This document shows, piece by piece, positions 9,738 to 17,283 of a DNA stretch of 64,000 bases. The translations under genes and the position numbers were made by a program. This DNA is from Pedobacter sp. Leaf41 (GTDB lineage Bacteria; Bacteroidota; Bacteroidia; Sphingobacteriales; Sphingobacteriaceae). Every line of letters begins with the position of its first letter. Within the stretch, counting starts at the first letter, position 1. The notes beneath the pieces are model-generated. The model was not told where the DNA came from and ran no database searches. It worked only from the letters and a program-made list of their open reading frames with translations. Where the stretch lies: NCBI RefSeq assembly GCF_001422545.1, contig NZ_LMLE01000001.1, positions 704,276-768,275 of the forward strand, given 5' to 3'.

Positions 9738-9741
9738 TCAT

Positions 9742-10413
9742 ATGAAAAAATCTATCTTAACAATCTCTTTCATTGTTTTGCTACTAAACTCGAAAACATT
9801 TGCACAAGGTGATCAACGAATCAAACGTGGAGAATATACCCTTGAATTTATAGATAATTCCACATTTATCACAGAGGAATTGGCGCAAAAACTTGCCAAT
9901 ACGTTCTTCGAGGTTTACCCTAAAATGGTTAAGGCCTTTAATCCAGATGCCACCAAAACGGTTATTCTTTCTATTGATACCAATTATAAAAAAGTGGCCA
10001 TTTCAGGCAAAGGCAAAATATTGATTGGTGCCAACTGGCTATCGCAGCATCAGGAAGATACCGATCTGGTTACCCACGAGCTGATGCATATTGTGCAAGA
10101 TTTTAAAGCGATGGGTCCGGAGTGGCTTTTAGAAGGCCTGGCAGATTGTGGCCGTTTTCAGTATGGGCTTAATAATGTTGCGGCAGATTGGAGTTTACCT
10201 TCAGTTGATCCTCGCCAACATTACAGAATGGGCTACAGGGTAACTGCCCGATTCTTACTATGGGTGGATAAATACCAAAGGCCAAATACCATTGCCCAGC
10301 TTAATACACAACTTAAAAATAATACCTACACATCCGAATCGTGGAAGCAAATTACTGGAAAGAATGTTGACGAATTATGGGCCTTATATCTTACAAATAA
10401 GGACATAGATTAG
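9742..10413 (+). CDS. Basic secretory protein family metallopeptidase, short form (BSP-2)
   Basis: A 223-residue paralogue of the preceding gene, lacking its extra N-terminal segment. A signal peptide ends near TFAQG (residues 18-23), then the domain opens with KRGEYTLEFIDNS. The zinc motif is HELMH (H112, E113, H116), followed by LLEGLADCGRFQYG, where the paralogues have TEGIADYxRYKxG: Thr is replaced by Leu and Tyr by Cys. This copy is the most divergent of the three. It is translationally close to BSP-1 (4-base gap) and followed by a terminator at 10436, so BSP-1 and BSP-2 probably form one transcript. Confidence 0.83.
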   Translation: MKKSILTISFIVLLLNSKTFAQGDQRIKRGEYTLEFIDNSTFITEELAQKLANTFFEVYPKMVKAFNPDATKTVILSIDTNYKKVAISGKGKILIGANWLSQHQEDTDLVTHELMHIVQDFKAMGPEWLLEGLADCGRFQYGLNNVAADWSLPSVDPRQHYRMGYRVTARFLLWVDKYQRPNTIAQLNTQLKNNTYTSESWKQITGKNVDELWALYLTNKDID

Positions 10414-10435
10414 TTTTATCTCGAAATGAATATAT

Positions 10436-10472
10436 AAGAGCCAACGGGTTTAGATATTCGATGGCTCTTTTA
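10436..10472 (+). terminator. Intrinsic terminator after BSP-2
   Basis: An 8-base-pair stem, AAGAGCCA (10436-10443) with TGGCTCTT (10462-10469), an 18-base loop and a short T-rich tail. It is moderately strong, and separates BSP-2 from the BSP-3/GH92 pair, which has its own operator. Confidence 0.6.
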
Positions 10473-10542
10473 TCGTTTGAGGTGTTTTTTAGCCTTTAAA
10501 TTCTCCCAATCAAAAATGTTATAAAAATAAATAACAGTTTAC

Positions 10543-10554
10543 TAAAACGTTTTA
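10543..10554. promoter_or_regulatory. Palindromic operator candidate, copy 3
   Basis: The same perfect 12-mer TAAAACGTTTTA as at 2301 and 2374. It lies 59 bases before the BSP-3 start and just upstream of a near-match to the Bacteroidota -7 box (TTATTTTG at 10565-10572), so a bound protein would overlap the promoter. Confidence 0.55.
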
Positions 10555-10613
10555 CATATTATTTTTATTTTGCAGAATAATAATGCTAACCACAATAAAA
10601 ACTTAGATATCCA

Positions 10614-11285
10614 ATGAAAAGAACATCAGTCCTGATATTATTATTTACCATAATAAGCGCCTCATTATTTCATTTACAAGCACAAGAAATGATCAAGCGT
10701 AAAGGCTATACTTTAACTTTTGAAAGTAACTTTGCAGCACTCGATCCACAACTAAAAAAACGCATGATCGAAACTTTTTTTGAGGTCTATCCTAAATTAG
10801 CAAAGGAATATAATCCTAAAACGTTGAAAACCGTTAAGTTCTTCGTTGATACCACTTACAAAGGTGTTGCCGCAACGGCCAATGGCGTGGTAACTTACAG
10901 TTCTATTTGGATGGTGAAGCACCCGGAAGATATTGATGTAGTTACTCACGAAGTGATGCATATTGTTCAGGATTATGGAAAAAGTGTAGGGCCAGGCTGG
11001 TTAACAGAAGGCATTGCAGATTACGCCCGATATAAATTTGGTGTAGACAATGCTGGTGCCAAATGGACTTTACCTGCTTTGAAACCAGAGCACACTTATA
11101 AAAACAGCTATAGAATTACAGCTCGTTTTTTTGCCTGGATAGAGAAAAATGTAAAAGCTGGAACCATCAAGGCTGTCGATGCATCATTAAGAGATCATAG
11201 CTATAAAGCTGACATTTGGACTAAATTAACAGGTAAAGATTTAGATACGCTTTGGTCTGATTACATCAAAAATTCAGAAATTTAA
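10614..11285 (+). CDS. Basic secretory protein family metallopeptidase, short form (BSP-3)
   Basis: A 223-residue secreted BSP-family protein, third of the tandem set. A signal peptide spans about residues 1-23 (ending LQAQE), and the mature part begins KRKGYTLTFESN. The zinc motif is HEVMH (H112, E113, H116), followed by LTEGIADYARYKFG, as in BSP-1. Over the peptidase domain it is closer to BSP-1 than to BSP-2 (SYRITARFFAWIE against SYRITARFFAWLE), suggesting that BSP-1 and BSP-3 share a more recent duplication or are under the same constraint. It has its own operator-like palindrome upstream and probably heads a transcript running into the GH92 gene 102 bases downstream. Confidence 0.84.
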   Translation: MKRTSVLILLFTIISASLFHLQAQEMIKRKGYTLTFESNFAALDPQLKKRMIETFFEVYPKLAKEYNPKTLKTVKFFVDTTYKGVAATANGVVTYSSIWMVKHPEDIDVVTHEVMHIVQDYGKSVGPGWLTEGIADYARYKFGVDNAGAKWTLPALKPEHTYKNSYRITARFFAWIEKNVKAGTIKAVDASLRDHSYKADIWTKLTGKDLDTLWSDYIKNSEI

Positions 11286-11386
11286 ACTCATATCAACATA
11301 CAAATCAATGATGATTATTGCATCAGCAAATTTACGGTCAGCGACTGCTAACAATAATCTCAATATATCTCAAACACACCAAATAA

Positions 11387-13675
11387 ATGAAAAAGTTACT
11401 TATCGCTCTGTTAAGCTTTGCAGCAACTGCTGGTTTTGCGCAAACAGTTGGCAAAATTACCGATCCGGTAGATTGGATCAATCCTTTAATGGGAACACAA
11501 TCTAAACCTAGTTTATCAAACGGAAACACTTATCCTGCCATCGGGTTACCGTGGGGAATGAATATGTGGACGCCACAAACTGGCAAAATGGGCGATGGCT
11601 GGGCCTATACTTATGATGCTGACAAGATCCGTGGATTTAAACAAACGCACCAACCTTCGCCATGGATGAACGACTATGCAGCCTTCACCATTATGCCTGT
11701 TACAGGTAAATTAAGGTTCAATGAAGACGACCGTGCGAGCTGGTTTAGCCATAAAGCAGAAGTTTCCAAACCCTATTATTATAGCGTTTATCTGGCTGAT
11801 GCTGATGTAACTACTGAAATTACCCCTACGGAAAGAGCTGCTCAATTCAGATTTACCTTTCCTAAAACGGATAGTTCATATGTGGTTGTAGATGCCTTAA
11901 ACAAAGGATCGTACATTAAAATTATACCTGCTGAACGCAAGATTATTGGTTACACTACTAAATATGCCCGTGGTCCGCTACCAAAAAACTTTAAAAATTA
12001 CTTTGTAGTTTATTTCAATAAAGATTTCAAACTGGCTAAAACCTGGAGCGGCAAAAATCTTAAAGATAATGAGCTGGAGCTAGAAAGCGACCATAGCGGT
12101 GCCATCATTGGTTTCAGTACTAAAAAGGGTGAGCAGGTTACTGCTAAAGTCGCTTCATCATTTATCAGTTTTGAGCAAGCTGATTTGAATCTAAAAAGAG
12201 AATTGGCTAACGATGGCTTCGATGCTACAAAAGCTAAAGGAAGAGCAATCTGGAACAAAACCTTAAACAAAATTGCGGTTGAAGGTGGTTCAATTGATCA
12301 AATGCGCACTTTTTATTCTTGCTTATACCGTACATTATTTTTCCCTAATAAATTATATGAGGTTGATGCAAGTAACAAAGTTGTACACTGGAGCCCTTAT
12401 AATGGCAAAACACTGCCTGGTTATATGTTCGCAGGAACTGGCTTCTGGGATACATTCAGAGCATTATATCCTTTCTTAAACTTGGTTTATCCATCCATTA
12501 ACAAAGAGATGCAGGAAGGATTAATAAACGATTACAAAGAAGGTGGTTGGTTGCCAGAATGGAGTAGTCCAGGTTATGCCAACATTATGGTGGGTAACAA
12601 CTCGGCTTCGGTAGTTTCTGATGCTTACATTAAAGGCTTGCGTGGTTACGATATTCAAACCTTGTGGGATGCACTAAAACATGGTGCCAATAATGAAGGT
12701 CCGGTGGAGGCTGTTGGTCGTGATGGCGTGAAGTACTATAATGAATTAGGTTACGTGCCATTTGATGTAAAGAAAAACGAAAACGCCGCTAAAACTTTAG
12801 AGTATGCCTATGATGATTTTACAATTTACCAGTTGGGTAAAGCTTTAGGTAAACCAGCTTCAGAGATCGATATCTACAAAAAAAGAGCAATGAACTATAA
12901 AAATCTTTTTGATCCTGCTTCGGGATTGATGAGAGGCAAAAATCAGGATGGAACTTTTCAAAGTCCGTTTAGCCCTTTTAAATGGGGTGGTGCATTTACA
13001 GAAGGAAATAGCTGGCATTATACCTGGTCGGTTTTCCAGGATGTTGATGGCTTAGCGAAGCTGATGGGTGGTCACGATAAATTTGTAACCAAACTGGATT
13101 CAGTTTTCTCTATGCCTCCAGTGTTTGATGAAAGTGCTTATGGTGGTGTGATTCACGAAATTCGTGAGATGCAGATTGCAAACATGGGTCAGTATGCACA
13201 TGGAAACCAACCGATTCAACACATGATTTATTTATATAACTACGGCGGAGCACCTTATAAAACACAATATTGGGTTCGCGAAACGATGAATAGAATGTAT
13301 AAAGCTACGCCAGATGGTTATTGCGGAGATGAAGATAATGGACAAACCTCTGCCTGGTATGTTTTCTCAGCCATGGGATTTTACCCGGTAACGCCTGCGG
13401 TTGATCAATATGTGTTGGGTGCGCCATTATTTAAAAAGGTAACGCTAACATTAGAGAACGGTAAACAAGTGGTTATAAATGCTGCTGCAAACAGCGATAG
13501 CAACCGTTACGTACAGTCGCTGCAAATGAATGGTAAGCCATATTCTAAAAATTGGATCAGCCACAGTGGGTTGCAAAAGGGAGCAGTATTAAATTTTAGC
13601 ATGGGGGCAACGCCAAATAAAGTTAGAGGTTCAAAACCCGTAGATTTCCCTTACTCTATGTCTACGGAGAAATAA
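11387..13675 (+). CDS. GH92 family alpha-mannosidase
   Basis: A complete 762-residue GH92 exo-alpha-mannosidase with a signal peptide (MKKLLIALLSFAATAGFAQ). The N-terminal beta-sandwich starts at about residue 28 (DWINPLMGTQSKPSLSNGNT), and the (alpha/alpha)6 catalytic barrel occupies the C-terminal two thirds. Family motifs are GTGFWDTFRALYPF, TEGNSWHYTWSVFQD near residue 539, the NQPIQHMIYLYNYG block, and GDEDNGQTSAWYVFSAMGFY near residue 648, which contributes calcium-binding and acid residues in characterised members. The ATG at 11387 is supported by the signal peptide; an overlapping frame from 11308 is spurious. It shares the locus with another GH92 at the left edge; two GH92 enzymes often divide different alpha-mannosidic linkages. 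A strong terminator follows directly. Confidence 0.95.
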   Translation: MKKLLIALLSFAATAGFAQTVGKITDPVDWINPLMGTQSKPSLSNGNTYPAIGLPWGMNMWTPQTGKMGDGWAYTYDADKIRGFKQTHQPSPWMNDYAAFTIMPVTGKLRFNEDDRASWFSHKAEVSKPYYYSVYLADADVTTEITPTERAAQFRFTFPKTDSSYVVVDALNKGSYIKIIPAERKIIGYTTKYARGPLPKNFKNYFVVYFNKDFKLAKTWSGKNLKDNELELESDHSGAIIGFSTKKGEQVTAKVASSFISFEQADLNLKRELANDGFDATKAKGRAIWNKTLNKIAVEGGSIDQMRTFYSCLYRTLFFPNKLYEVDASNKVVHWSPYNGKTLPGYMFAGTGFWDTFRALYPFLNLVYPSINKEMQEGLINDYKEGGWLPEWSSPGYANIMVGNNSASVVSDAYIKGLRGYDIQTLWDALKHGANNEGPVEAVGRDGVKYYNELGYVPFDVKKNENAAKTLEYAYDDFTIYQLGKALGKPASEIDIYKKRAMNYKNLFDPASGLMRGKNQDGTFQSPFSPFKWGGAFTEGNSWHYTWSVFQDVDGLAKLMGGHDKFVTKLDSVFSMPPVFDESAYGGVIHEIREMQIANMGQYAHGNQPIQHMIYLYNYGGAPYKTQYWVRETMNRMYKATPDGYCGDEDNGQTSAWYVFSAMGFYPVTPAVDQYVLGAPLFKKVTLTLENGKQVVINAAANSDSNRYVQSLQMNGKPYSKNWISHSGLQKGAVLNFSMGATPNKVRGSKPVDFPYSMSTEK

Positions 13676-13676
13676 A

Positions 13677-13718
13677 AAAAAATCGGACTGAAGCTTGCTA
13701 CCTACAGTCCGATTTTTT
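13677..13718 (+). terminator. Strong terminator after GH92
   Basis: A 14-base-pair stem including AATCGGACTG (13681-13690) and CAGTCCGATT (13705-13714), extended by A-tract/T-tract pairing, with a 14-base loop. It starts just after the GH92 stop codon and could work in both directions. Confidence 0.9.
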
Positions 13719-13735
13719 ACCCAAAAATAAGATCT

Positions 13736-13825
13736 AAAAGAAATGGGGATTCCACATTATCGCAGAATCCCCATCATCTAAATTAACGCTCTCAGTTATA
13801 TAAACGATAGAAAAATGAATTATTG
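13736..13825 (-). ncRNA. Conserved hairpin element, copy 1 (candidate small RNA end or 3' element)
   Basis: An element of about 90 bases shared with 15942-16031. Read on the minus strand it has an A/T-rich 5' part, a 21-base block identical in both copies (13774-13794), a hairpin TGGGGATTC/GAATCCCCA, and a T-rich tail TTTCTTTT, the form of an intrinsic terminator. The outermost stem pair is T-A here and C-G in the other copy, a compensatory change that argues for a selected RNA fold. No peptide frame is conserved. The function is unknown; a dispersed genomic repeat is the main alternative. Confidence 0.4.
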
Positions 13826-13839
13826 CTTAACGGCAATAA

Positions 13840-14560
13840 TTTTTTTGTTTTAGCCTGCGCTCGTTTCTAGCTAGTGCATCGATAACAAAGCGATTTAATC
13901 GTTTGAAACAATCGTAAAATACGATTAATTATTCCACGCTCGTTAGAAACGAGCGTGAGCGTGAGTAAGCCTAATCGAATTTTTACCTGTGCTCGTTTCT
14001 AAGGTGCATAAACAGCAAAGCGATTTTATCGTTTGAAACAATCGTAAAATACGATTAATTATTCCACGCTCGTTAGAAACGAGCGTGAGCGTGAATAATT
14101 TTTTTGTTTTAGCCTGCACTCGTTTCTAACGAGTGCATAAATAGCGAAGCGATTAAATCGCTTAAAATAATCGTAAAATACGATTAACTATTTCACGCTC
14201 GTTAGAAACGAGCGTGAGCGTGAGCGAGTTTTAGCCTGCGCTCGTTTCTAGCTGTGCATCGATAACAAAGCGATTTAATCGTTTTAAACAATCGTAAAAT
14301 ACGATTAATTATTCCACGCTCGTTAGAAACGAGCGTGAGCGTGAATAATTTTTTTTGTTTTAGCCTGCACTCGTTTCTAACGAGTGCATAAATAGCGAAG
14401 CGATTAAATCGCTTAAAATAATCGTAAATTACGATTAACTATTCCACGCTCCTTAGAAACGAGCGTGAGCGTGAGCAAGTTTTTACCCACGCTCGTTCTT
14501 GCCTGCGCTCGTTTCTAACGAGCGCATTAATAATAAAGCGATTTAATCGCTTCCATTAAA
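13840..14560. repeat. Array of about 120-bp palindrome-rich intergenic repeats (five units plus a partial sixth)
   Basis: Five near-complete units begin at about 13840, 13981, 14101, 14230 and 14350, with a partial one at 14480-14560. Each contains a series of hairpins in the same order: GCTCGTTTCTAACGAGC or a decayed form, AGCGATTTAATCG, ATCGTAAAATACGAT and CACGCTCGT/ACGAGCGTG. Units 1 and 4 are nearly identical, as are units 3 and 5, so the array grew by duplication of two-unit blocks. The palindromes recall bacterial REP/BIME elements. No open reading frame is supported. Confidence 0.85.
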
Positions 14561-14632
14561 AACGAGCTTGACCACAAAATTAATCTGCGGATCTGTGGCT
14601 ACTAAAACGCATAAATCTCTATTTTTACCGCT

Positions 14633-15313
14633 ATGGAAACCACTCAACAAGATGCTGAAAAATTAGCGGCAGCTAAAGCCGCAATAAAATTTGTAAAAGA
14701 AGGAGATTTAGTTGGTTTAGGTACGGGCTCTACGTCAACCTTCGCTATAAAAGAGCTCGGTAAAATGGTAAAAGATGGCTTTAAAATGCAAGCCGCTGCA
14801 AGTTCTGTTCACACAGAGGAATTAGCTAAATCTTTTGGTATCGAAATTCTCCCGCTTAGCGATTTATCATCTATTGATATTAGTATCGATGGTGCTGATG
14901 AGTTTAACGAATCGCTCGATTTGATTAAAGGTGGAGGAGGAGCATTGTTTCGCGAAAAAATTATGGCATCCTTAAGCAAGAAATCAATTATTGTTACCGA
15001 TGCCTCAAAAAAAGTTACTCTATTAGGCGCTTTTACTGTTCCAATTGAGGTGATTCCGTTAGCCTACCAATACGTTTTTAATCAAATAGAAAAACTGGGA
15101 GGTAAAGGAAATAAAAGAATTAAAAATGATCAGCCTTTCATCACCGACAATGGTAATTTTATTATCGATGCAAATTTCGGACTCATCAACAATCCTGCTC
15201 AATTAAGCCATGAACTTAATCAAATTGATGGTTTGCTCGCTCACGGTCTGTTCATTAAACTTACTTCTACGGTGATCATGAGTAAAGGTGATGAAATCAT
15301 CATTTTCGAATAA
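14633..15313 (+). CDS. rpiA: Ribose-5-phosphate isomerase A
   Basis: A 226-residue cytoplasmic enzyme interconverting ribose 5-phosphate and ribulose 5-phosphate in the non-oxidative pentose phosphate pathway. The family motifs are all present: VGLGTGSTS (phosphate binding, residues 27-35), SIDGADE (84-90, with catalytic Asp), and KGGGGALFREKI (99-110, with the general-base Glu108). The length matches RpiA (about 220). It stands alone between the repeat array and a small membrane protein. There is no clear link to the adjacent mannose locus apart from general sugar metabolism. Confidence 0.97.
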   Translation: METTQQDAEKLAAAKAAIKFVKEGDLVGLGTGSTSTFAIKELGKMVKDGFKMQAAASSVHTEELAKSFGIEILPLSDLSSIDISIDGADEFNESLDLIKGGGGALFREKIMASLSKKSIIVTDASKKVTLLGAFTVPIEVIPLAYQYVFNQIEKLGGKGNKRIKNDQPFITDNGNFIIDANFGLINNPAQLSHELNQIDGLLAHGLFIKLTSTVIMSKGDEIIIFE

Positions 15314-15462
15314 CTTTACCGAGAAAATAACCTCCCCAAAAAAATAAAAATATTTTAACCGACGGTTTTATTTCACTTACCGACGTTTTAAACTTATTCA
15401 AAGGAAAGCCATTTCCCAACTCCTGTTTCTGTGATACATTTACATCATAAAACAAAACGGTT

Positions 15463-15852
15463 ATGGAAACTTTCTTTAAAAAAAATCAAGCAGATAAACA
15501 ATTAGGGTTGGGCATTTTAATTGTCGCTATCGGATCAGTATTCTTATTAAGAAATTCAGGATTAGATATTCCTCATTGGATTTTAAGTTGGCATACCATT
15601 ATGTTAGGCGCTGGCTTATGGCTCGGTTACCGCAAAAATTATCAAGGCAGTAGCTGGTTGGCATTAACCATTATCGGCGCAATATTTACGTTAAAGCATA
15701 TTGTTGTTTTTGATTTTGAAATCTCCAGAATTATAGCGGCTTTAGCCTTTATTGGAGTAGGTTTATACTTAATATTAAAACCAAAAAGATTCAAAAGTGT
15801 TAATGATTATACTCAAAAGAAAACAGCTGATTTTTCTGATGTGAACAGTTAA
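15463..15852 (+). CDS. Small membrane protein, LiaF/DUF5668-like transmembrane region
   Basis: A 129-residue inner-membrane protein with about four short hydrophobic segments (around residues 15-32, 38-55, 62-80 and 85-105) and a polar C-terminal tail. The opening QLGLGILIVAIGSVFLLRNSG, Gly followed by Leu-Leu-Arg-Asn, resembles the N-terminal membrane module of LiaI/LiaF-type envelope-stress proteins (DUF5668). The soluble LiaF C-terminal domain is missing. It has its own terminator at 15876. Function unknown; a role in envelope stress is only a family-based suggestion. Confidence 0.7.
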   Translation: METFFKKNQADKQLGLGILIVAIGSVFLLRNSGLDIPHWILSWHTIMLGAGLWLGYRKNYQGSSWLALTIIGAIFTLKHIVVFDFEISRIIAALAFIGVGLYLILKPKRFKSVNDYTQKKTADFSDVNS

Positions 15853-15875
15853 AATTCTTACCTCCATCATATATC

Positions 15876-15909
15876 AAAAAGGGACATTTTATAAAATTGT
15901 CCCTTTTTT
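15876..15909 (+). terminator. Intrinsic terminator after the membrane-protein gene
   Basis: The stem AAAAAGGGACA (15876-15886) pairs with TGTCCCTTTTT (15899-15909); the inner bases can pair further. The A-tract/T-tract flanks make it usable from both strands. Confidence 0.85.
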
Positions 15910-15941
15910 CATGCCCTATAATTTCTAAAAAACTGTTGCAA

Positions 15942-16031
15942 AAAGAAACGGGGATCCCACCATTAAGGCAGTATCCCCGTCATCTAAATTAACGCTCTCA
16001 CATACATAAACGCTGAGAATTGAAATTATTG
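15942..16031 (-). ncRNA. Conserved hairpin element, copy 2 (3' of the AraC-type gene)
   Basis: The second copy of the element at 13736-13825. On the minus strand it has the same 21-base identical block (15980-16000), a CGGGGAT/ATCCCCG hairpin and a T-rich tail. Here it lies 30 bases downstream of the stop of the minus-strand AraC-family gene, where it could terminate that transcript or be released as a 3' RNA. In copy 1 there is no gene upstream on that strand, which favours an independent element. Confidence 0.4.
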
Positions 16032-16061
16032 TATGGTAGTATCTTTTTTTTTAAAAAAAAA

Positions 16062-17048
16062 TTAAGCTTGCAACACCAGAACTTCTTTATGATACTTATT
16101 CCTATACTCAATCGGGGTTAAACCCGTAATCTTCTTGAAAACATCTCTGAAAGATTTATTATCGGTATAGCCCACATCAAACATCACCTCAGTGATGTTT
16201 TTTCGGCTCGATTCAAAGCTTCGCTTGGCGGCTTCTATTTTAACCCGTTGAATATATTCGATTACCGTATTTTTCGTGGCACTTTTAAAACGGCGCTCAA
16301 AACTTCTTCTTCCCAAAGCCAGGAGATCTGCTAATTGGTCTACTGTAATTTTTTCCTGGTAATTTCCATCAATAAATTCCTGTGCCTTTTTTATCTTTTC
16401 ATCTTCATGGCCTTTTTGGCCTTGAAACATCATAAATGCCAGCTGACTTTCTCGATCAATATCTATCGCAAAATATTTGGCTGCTAAAATCGCGGTATCT
16501 CTGTCCGTATATTTCTCTACCAGGTACAAAAGTAAATTCCAGTAGGAGTTGGCGCCTCCGCTGGAGTAAATACCCTGCGATTCGGTGATAATACTTCCAT
16601 CAACCAAATCTACATTAGGAAACATGGCTCTAAACTGGCTGGAAAATAACCAATGTGTAGAACATTTTTTACCGTCTAATAAACCTGTAGATGCCAATAG
16701 AAACGCACCCATGCAAAGCGAAGCCACCTCCGAACCCCGGGCGTGGTGTTTTACAATCCATGGAAAAAGGATTTCATTTGATTCAATTGCATTATTCACG
16801 TTTCCACTTATGGCAGGTATAAAAATCAAGTCAGTTTGATCTACATCTTCTAAAAGCTTATCTGGGTGGACCGAAAACAGATTATCATTTAATCTTACTT
16901 CTTTTGATGCGGCGACAAGCTCCACTTTAAAGAGCGGTTGTTTTCCAGATGCCTGTAAAAATTCATTCACTGCGGTAAATAAATACCTAGGATCCGCGAT
17001 GGCTTCAATTACAGCAGTTTCCGGAACTAAAATCGATACATGTTTCAT
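16062..17048 (-). CDS. DJ-1/PfpI-AraC transcriptional regulator (GlxA-type)
   Basis: A 328-residue cytoplasmic regulator with two domains. Residues about 1-195 form a DJ-1/PfpI (class I glutamine amidotransferase-like) sensor domain, including VASLCMGAFLLASTGLLDG with Cys112 at the nucleophile-elbow position. Residues about 215-325 form an AraC-type double helix-turn-helix with LADLLALGRRSFERRFK and EVMFDVGYTDNKSFRDVFKK, ending in GLTPIEYRNKYH. Proteins of this design often act as activators sensing small metabolites or aldehydes, but the ligand is not known. It is divergent from the VOC-family gene at 17284, a likely target. The conserved hairpin element lies 3' of it. Confidence 0.9.
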   Translation of the reverse strand: MKHVSILVPETAVIEAIADPRYLFTAVNEFLQASGKQPLFKVELVAASKEVRLNDNLFSVHPDKLLEDVDQTDLIFIPAISGNVNNAIESNEILFPWIVKHHARGSEVASLCMGAFLLASTGLLDGKKCSTHWLFSSQFRAMFPNVDLVDGSIITESQGIYSSGGANSYWNLLLYLVEKYTDRDTAILAAKYFAIDIDRESQLAFMMFQGQKGHEDEKIKKAQEFIDGNYQEKITVDQLADLLALGRRSFERRFKSATKNTVIEYIQRVKIEAAKRSFESSRKNITEVMFDVGYTDNKSFRDVFKKITGLTPIEYRNKYHKEVLVLQA

Positions 17049-17270
17049 TCAATCTTTTTTGTATTTTGTTATCTACCTGGTTTTCATCAGTTCTACTAAA
17101 CAAATATAACAACGGGCTTTGTCGTAAACAACCCTAATAATTGTCGTTTCTTCTTATTCTGATGTTACATCAAGCAGCTATTTTTGTTTAAGCTAAAAAT
17201 CTGGGGGTTGAGTATGGAATCTAACATTATCAACAAAGTCGCGATTTGCGCCACATCGTTGGAGATTAAA

Positions 17271-17276
17271 AGGAGG
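17271..17276 (+). promoter_or_regulatory. Shine-Dalgarno site deciding a TTG start
   Basis: AGGAGG lies 7 bases before the TTG at 17284. Canonical ribosome-binding sites are uncommon in Bacteroidota, and here it compensates for the non-ATG start. Upstream in frame there is no ATG before a TGA at 17209. Confidence 0.7.
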
Positions 17277-17283
17277 AATTAAA

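Noticed and set aside
11308..11505. Small plus-strand frame before GH92
   Set aside because: It overlaps the GH92 signal-peptide region in another frame and has no family features.
13840..14560. The repeat array resembles a CRISPR at first glance
   Set aside because: Units are about 120 bases with internal hairpins and near-identical content throughout, with no constant repeats of 25-40 bases alternating with unique spacers, and no cas genes are near.
16585..16839. Plus-strand frame inside the DJ-1/AraC gene
   Set aside because: It is an opposite-strand shadow of a well-supported gene.
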